64,000 nucleotides of DNA. Source: Papaver somniferum (Eukaryota; Streptophyta; Magnoliopsida; Ranunculales; Papaveraceae). Made by a program: the position numbers and the translations under genes. How positions within the stretch are numbered: position 1 is the first letter of the stretch; each line of letters starts with the position of its first letter. Where the stretch lies: positions 66,112,256 through 66,176,255 of the forward strand of contig NC_039364.1 in assembly GCF_003573695.1 (NCBI RefSeq), written 5' to 3'. This document shows positions 58,712-64,000 of the stretch, in pieces. The notes below the pieces were generated by a model. It was not told where the DNA came from. It ran no database searches and saw only the letters and a program-made list of their open reading frames with translations.

Positions 58712-60203
58712 TGATAGACACATTTTTGTGTCTGAACTATCCTCAATGTCTGTATTGTTAGTGCTCGATTTTTATACTAATTATGGTATTTTATGTCTTT
58801 GTATGTATTTTTGGGAAATAAACATTTTTTGGAAAATTCGGCTCGAAAAGTTACCCGGGGCACCCGAAGGATGTTTGCTAAACGGACCCCATTTTTGGTT
58901 AAGGGCCACTCCACTGCTAAGGGACACACTACTGCTAAGGGAACCCCTACTCTGGATAAGGGGGCCTCATTCTTCACGACAAACTGAAAATTGCGGGAAA
59001 AGTTCCGTTCAAATTTTCAGTTTCACCAAGATTTCCTGGATTGGTTTTGGATTAGATTTCATCGGGTTTCTTCCTAGATTCGCATTGGATTGGGCCTGTT
59101 TCATCCAAACAGGGTTGGTAAAGAGTTTTATCGAAAAGAACGGGGAGAATACGTGGAACAGGGACTTGGAGAAAGACACGGGATATCCCATGATGATTGG
59201 AAGTTGGCGTAAGTTCTGAAGGGATTTGACTCAATCTTTGTTGTGTTGGCGACGTGTTTGGAGGGATTAAACACCAGTTGACAGAAACAGGCGCGCGAAT
59301 GAGAGAAAAAGGGAAAGATATTTCCCGTATCTGCATGAAAATAAAACCGTATATATTTGATTTACTGCCGAGATTATTTGGAGTTATGGGGACTTATTCT
59401 CGGTCCAAATGGGTTTATATAGGCTGCTGGGTTCACAAACGGGGGTTATGGAGAGTTAGGGGTGAAGTTCTGGTCCGTAGAAGAAGTTGCAGACGAGTTC
59501 TGCACTTTCAGGCGAACAAGAAGAGGAAGAACACAAAACAACATATTTAGACAGTCGCATAAACCGTTGCCTATACATCCAATAACTTTGTAACAACTTC
59601 TGTAACAATTATTTCGAGTTCGCAACAGTCTTTTAGTGTGTCTTTGTAACAATGGGTTCTGTAACAGTTATATCTGTTACAAACACACTGATTTATACTC
59701 TTTCCTCTTGCAAACACCTTTTTGAGCAATGAAATCAACTTTTTATTGTGTTTCCAACCTAATGAGCTAAATCCTATCACCGGGACGACGGAGGAAGCCA
59801 AACTTCACGAATGCGGTAATTATATTAATTCTTTTTATGACTAATTGCACAGTTATTTAATTGAATTGTGATTATCATTGAATAGTTGTCATTTCAATTG
59901 ATGGGTTATGCTTGCTTAATTGTTTTTATATCCCATACTTTAGATTTACAACCATTACTTTCGAAATCTACTTTAGGAAATGAATTAGAGTCAATGAAAC
60001 CTTATATTATGAGCTATTATTGTTTATAATTGGTATTTGAATTGCATGAAATTGAAGTCTGGTGGAATCCTGAGTCCCGATCATCTCTTCATCTTGTCAA
60101 CTTTTGTATATATATTTTCTTATTTTCATTTATTTAAGCCTAAAAGCAATTTCAACAAAGTCCGAGTGAACGACAATCATTACCACTATCTAAAATTCGA
60201 TCA
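58712..60203. mobile_element. S3: solo LTR of an unassigned LTR retrotransposon
   Basis: It starts TGATAGACACATTTTTGTGT and ends AAATTCGATCA, with a perfect TSD CCCAT at 58707-58711 and 60204-60208; the A2 3' LTR gives the empty site. 1492 bp with TG...CA ends and no internal domain fit a solo LTR. The first 22 bp contain a hairpin (AGACACA/TGTGTCT). A possible TATA (TTTATATAGG, about 59412) suggests plus sense. It is unrelated to the other families here, so superfamily is not assigned; gypsy is likely from its length. Confidence 0.88.
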
Positions 60204-60514
60204 CCCATGTATTTGCAACTGATACGCAAGCGGATTGCGGCTTCTCTTGCGTGATATTTCCCTTACGTTCTTCACTGCCATCTAGCGGGAGCTTTGTTGC
60301 CTCTCTTCCGTAGTCACTAGTCATCATTCTTCTGGCTTATCAATTCATCCAAGCTTTATTTAGTACCTACAAATACAAAATTAATTAGTAAAAGTATTTA
60401 TTTTTGAAAACAATGAAAATACAGAATATGGGATAAAATGGAGAGTTAGAGCACAAAAGATGAGTTAAATGCCAATAAAAGGATGTAGATATATGCAACA
60501 TTTGGCACTCATCA

Positions 60515-62138
60515 CATACTTTGAACACGTGCTATGAATGTTTATTTCTTTAATTGTTCAAAGTTATTCCTTAATAGATAAGGGAAGAGAATCCCAGGAT
60601 CGAAACATAAATAAGTTAAGAATCTTTTAATTAAGGTAATTAACTTCATTTTTAGGAAAATAAGAATTTGTAATGTGCATTTACTAATTAGAGATTTTCT
60701 GAGAGATTTCGATCATTATTTTTGGACAGGGCATTTCCAGGAATTATGAAAACCGAATTTGTGCTTTAATGAATATCTTGAGAATATTTTCGGTTTTGGA
60801 AATTCCTTGGTGTCCAAACTTCCTTGTCTATAAATACTTGAAGTTTGCATTTCTTGCAAACTAATCCTTCGTAACAACAAACTTCCTCTTTGTTGTGTTG
60901 TTACTGGTGTAGCCGCCTATTCGGAGAGGAGAGTAACCTAATTAGGCGAAATCTCTTACGACCGCTCAATTTAAAGTCTTCTTTGGGATTGAGAAGCTCT
61001 ACAAATACCATTGATGGGAAACTAGAAAATTGTGGTTTATCTTTTGCTTTCATTGATTTGATTGACTAACGGTACTTTAACTTTGGTTGCACCTAGTTTT
61101 TTATGCTTGAGAATCTTATCTTCTGATATAAGATTCACTCAAACTAGTTCAGAGTTTCGACAGGGATCTTTAGATTGTTGTTAGTTCTAAAAACGATCTT
61201 GTGATAATCCATTGTTAACAGACTCCGTTCTATGCGTGATTGATCACAAGAGATTCAAGTAATTGTGTGCAGGTGTTTATTGAAGATCTAAGAAGATTTG
61301 AAGACGAAGAAGATATTGAAGATTTCCGATTTGTGGGTTCATAATTTGTGGTGTGCACAATACTTGTTTCGGTAAAAGAGGATCCAAGTAATAATCGGTT
61401 TATCCTTGTGATAGATTGGATTCATTAATTGAGTAGATCAATATCAACACAATTCTTTGGATTAATAGTGTTGTTGGCTTAATTTTAAACGATTACTTCG
61501 GTAATTGAACATAAGATAGATTTAAGGACTTGACGAAGGAGTTTAAGTTAAGATAAACAGAAGAGCCTTTGTCTGACTCATATCACTTGGTTGAATAGAG
61601 TTGATACCAAACAGATTTGTTGTTCCTTTACTGTTTGGAATACGAACCAAAGGAATTGTTCCAAGTACGTGACTTATTCATAGGTCGGAGGCGTGGGAAT
61701 ATAGACGGAACTAGGTGAACTATAGGTTTAGTTGCTTGGTCTCAACTATACGAAGTTAGGTGTAATTTTGTGTAGCGGCTTAAACCTGAGAGTATTCAAT
61801 TGGTTTTTATGCATTTGCGGTTTCCTCGTTAACAAAATCTTGTTGTGTCATTTACTTTATATTTCCGCATTATAATTGTTTTATTATAATTAAAGTAAAT
61901 CACACAAACGTTAATTCCTATTTACTTGATAAGTGAATCCTATTGTGTTTGGTTAAGTCCGAACTTTTTATCAAGTAACATACTTTCGGAGAAAGGACTT
62001 ATAGGTAGGAAAAGTTTTAGCTTGAGATATATTTGGGTAGGAAAAGTCTATTATCCATATACAATCACTTTCAGAGAAAGGACTTATAGGTAGGAAAATT
62101 TTTAGCTTGAGGTATGTTTGGGTACCCTCGCCTTTTCA
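60515..62138 (+). repeat. C1 3' LTR, last part
   Basis: Matches 23359-25009 of the 5' LTR, with a TATA-like element at 60829-60836. It lacks some 20 bp near 61800 (TTCTGGACAAGGTCCCGGGG in the other copy). It has a local rearrangement at 61980-62125, where a segment containing GGAGAAAGGACTTATAGG and TTTTAGCTTGAG is duplicated and about 130 bp of the 5' LTR (from 24845) is missing. Confidence 0.93.
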
Positions 62139-62143
62139 CATGG

Positions 62144-62418
62144 TGTTGAAGATCTGGGGTAATGGCATGGATAATAGCGTTTAACCCGTCTGAATTTTGC
62201 TTCGCAACACTAATCTCGGTTTCACTATATCTACCAATATCCTTTAAAACAGTTAAACCGTCTACTGTGACCATTGGAGGATCATAGCCATTAACAACAC
62301 TAACCCATGATTGAAAATCACGCGCTTGTAGAAAGGCACGCATAGCAATTTTCCACCACAATTAATTCGATCCATCGAAGACTGACGGTACGTTTATAGA
62401 GATAACACTTTTGTCCAT
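62144..62418 (-). pseudogene. C2 gag, N-terminal part
   Basis: ATG at 62418 (sense) opens MDKSVISIN, then SVFDGSN, a stop (TAA), LWWKIAMRAFLQARDFQSWV and AIIHAITPDLQHH up to the C1 insertion. This is the N-terminus of a copia gag. The frame continues in 22170-22108 and 12497-11440. The single stop in the conserved DGSN-[Y]-LWWK block disables it. Confidence 0.88.
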
Positions 62419-62470
62419 AGAGTCAGATTGTTACAAACACATACTTATGAGGTCTTGGCGTGTTTGCCTT

Positions 62471-62483
62471 CTCTGATACCAAT
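62471..62483 (-). promoter_or_regulatory. C2 primer binding site (initiator tRNA-Met)
   Basis: The sense strand reads ATTGGTATCAGAG directly after the LTR end GTTGTCA, the canonical plant copia PBS. Confidence 0.88.
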
Positions 62484-64000
62484 TGACAACGCAGGGGTAT
62501 AATAACCACACCCAATATTTCATTCGGCAATCCGTATGGACTAAACTCCAATATAATTCCAAGAGCACCAACTTAAAAGTGAGACTCAATCAAGAAAGAT
62601 ATCAAAGAGATTTATCTCTTTCTCAATACAACCAGTAAATCAACTAGATAGAAATCCGTGAGACTGATTGATATGCGAATAACTCGGATGGTACCAAAGA
62701 CCAATGGTCGAGTGTCAATCAAGTTTTATCCAACAAACAAGGTCGGATTTATCAACTGACTGAACTACGCACAACCTGTGATATTCAAATCATATAAACT
62801 AATATAATGCGAAAAACAAATAACACAAACACCAGAAATTGTGTTAACGAAGAAACCGCAAATGCAGAAAAACCCCGAGACCTAGTCTAGATTTGAACAC
62901 CACACTATATTAAGCCGCGACAGACTCTATCCTACTACAAGTTAACTTCGGACTGGAATGTAGTTGATCCCTAACCAAGTTTCACACCAATTAAGGTACA
63001 GTCGGGTTCCTTACGCCTCTTGAATCCCAGCAGGACTCTGCGCACGTGATTCTGTTAGCTGATCTCACCCACAACTAAGAGTTGCTACGACCCAAAGTCG
63101 AATACTTATAAACAAATCTGTCTCCCACATATATGTCTATTCTGGTTTTGTTTCCGTATTTAGATAAATCAAGGTGAACATGAAACTCAACTAATAATCC
63201 GGTCTTATACTCCCGAAGAGAAGTCTAGAAATATTAGTCACCTCACAATAACCTAATTGATTAACATAAGAAGTTATTACGGAATCACAAGAGTCTGAGA
63301 CGAAGAACTATTGTGATTGCTTTTTATATCTTACCTATTGGAGATGATTCTCGAGTAAATCTTAGAGAAGATAAACTCAATACGATAGAACAAGTAAGAT
63401 CAGAATACATAACAACATAAAAAATAGTTGGATCTGGCTTCACGAATCCTAAATGAAGTTTTCAAGTCATTAACCTAATAATGGTTTTGGAAAACCTAGG
63501 TTAAAGGAGAATCGACTTTAGTTTGCAACTTGGACACACGAACGTGTCGGGACTAGGTTTCCCATCTGCTAGAGATCTCCCTTCTATGGTCTTTCAAATC
63601 AGGGTTGCTTACAATCAAAGCTAAGAAAGCTTAGTAACAAAGCAATTGATATCCACCATTAGATGAACTCCTGATTTAAGATTCAATCTAAGTCTGCTTA
63701 GAAATTAAGCAATCAATCTCCACCGTTAGATGGTATTAGCTTGACACTCACAATTGAAATATACCTATACTTATATATGGATGAACCGTACCCAAACATT
63801 TATATCTTTTTGGCTCAATAATAGTTAACCGAAGTTAGCCACATGAACACTTATAGTTTAGCCACATTCATCTATCACTTCTAGATCAAATATGATGATC
63901 AATCAATCGTGATAGATAATCAAATGAATCTAAATGTGTTTCAAGAGAGTCGTTCAAATGTTCATTATCTCATAGAAACATATATGAACCATTTGAAACA
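62484..64000 (-). mobile_element. C2 5' LTR, partial at the window edge
   Basis: The plus-strand end is TGACAACGCAGGG. From about 63828 it matches the C2 3' LTR at 8041 onward. A possible sense TATA (TATAAAAAGC) is at 63319-63328. By alignment about 1.1 kb remains beyond the window. Confidence 0.85.

Larger units (their letters stand above)
39584..60514 (-). mobile_element. A2: Athila-like Ty3/gypsy element lacking pol, with T2 and S3 inside its 5' LTR
   Basis: The TSD CATAC is at 39579-39583 and 60515-60519. The LTR has plus-strand ends TGGTAGGACT...GGCACTCATCA. The PBS beside the right LTR (46977-46994) shows minus sense. Gag at 45178-44540 is of Athila type. Downstream of gag is an unrecognised acidic ORF and then 2 kb of non-coding DNA; there is no protease, RT, RNase H or integrase, so it is a non-autonomous element. 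The 5' LTR is cut by T2 (47067-57497) and S3 (58712-60203); without them A2 would be about 9 kb. Confidence 0.92.
47001..60514 (-). repeat. A2 5' LTR, in three pieces
   Basis: Pieces 47001-47066, 57498-58711 and 60204-60514 join to give a partner of 39584-41175. T2 and S3 occupy the gaps. A sense TATA-like element is at 58178-58185. Next to the S3 site this copy lacks ten bases (AACGGATTGC) present in the other LTR. Confidence 0.92.
22171..62138 (+). mobile_element. C1: Sirevirus-like Ty1/copia element without pol, 3' LTR split by two insertions
   Basis: The 5' LTR (22171-25009) begins TGTTAGAACAGAGCTCGG; the 3' LTR begins TGTTAGAGCATAGCTCGG at 28623 and ends GCCTTTTCA at 62138. A perfect TSD, CATGG, is at 22166-22170 and 62139-62143, which ties ends 40 kb apart to one insertion. 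The PBS (25010-25023) matches initiator tRNA-Met. The interior is only 3.6 kb and has no protease, integrase, RT or RNase H signature. Three polypurine GGGGGAG tracts precede the 3' LTR, a Sirevirus trait. The 3' LTR is cut by the LINE (29787) and by A2 (39584). C1 lies inside C2 gag and is in the opposite orientation. Confidence 0.92.

Noticed and set aside
58712..60203. S3 as a MITE or other DNA transposon, because of its terminal hairpin
   Set aside because: The two ends are not inverted repeats of each other; TG...CA ends, 5-bp TSD and length fit a solo LTR.
1..64000. tRNA or rRNA genes
   Set aside because: Only the short primer binding sites complementary to tRNA 3' ends were seen; no cloverleaf or rRNA-like stretch was recognised by eye.

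Overview
The window looks like flowering-plant intergenic heterochromatin, most likely from a eudicot. I find no host gene, tRNA, rRNA or CRISPR. Every stretch can be assigned, at least provisionally, to an LTR retrotransposon or a LINE. The plant assignment rests on Athila- and Tat-type Ty3/gypsy domains, Sirevirus-like Ty1/copia elements primed by initiator tRNA-Met, a plant mobile domain (PMD) gene, a plant-type LINE with a C-terminal RNase H, and telobox motifs. I cannot name the species.

The layout is a nest, resolved base by base from target-site duplications (TSDs). The oldest layer is a minus-strand copia element, C2. Its 3' LTR lies at 8041-9314, its internal part at 9315-12497, 22108-22170 and 62144-62483, and its 5' LTR runs from 62484 off the right edge. 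Three elements entered C2. (a) A1, a minus-strand Athila element (window start to 8040), sits in the C2 3' LTR and itself carries a plus-sense Tat solo LTR (676-3475, TSD CTCCT). (b) T1, a minus-strand Tat element (12498-22107), sits in C2 gag. (c) C1, a plus-strand copia element (22171-62138, TSD CATGG), sits in the same gag 63 bp away.

The C1 3' LTR is split twice. The first insertion is a minus-strand LINE (29787-39541, about 17-bp TSD), whose endonuclease domain is broken by a 4-kb Tat-like solo LTR (33769-37736, TSD GTGTA). The second is A2, a minus-strand Athila-like element (39584-60514, TSD CATAC). The A2 5' LTR holds a second Tat element, T2 (47067-57497, TSD ACAAG/ACAGG), and a different solo LTR, S3 (58712-60203, TSD CCCAT).

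Almost all coding capacity is degenerate or deleted. A1 keeps an open reverse transcriptase up to the window edge. T1 has damaged gag, protease and partial RT. T2 has gag but no pol. C1, C2 and A2 show no pol at all. T1 and T2 also carry an antisense PMD gene; in T2 it has its own TATA box and an intron beside the start codon.

The most unusual signal is in the Tat LTRs. U3 is built of about 210-bp degenerate tandem units, each with an inverted repeat whose stem bases change in a compensated way between units. The related 4-kb solo LTR has its own hairpin arrays with the same behaviour.
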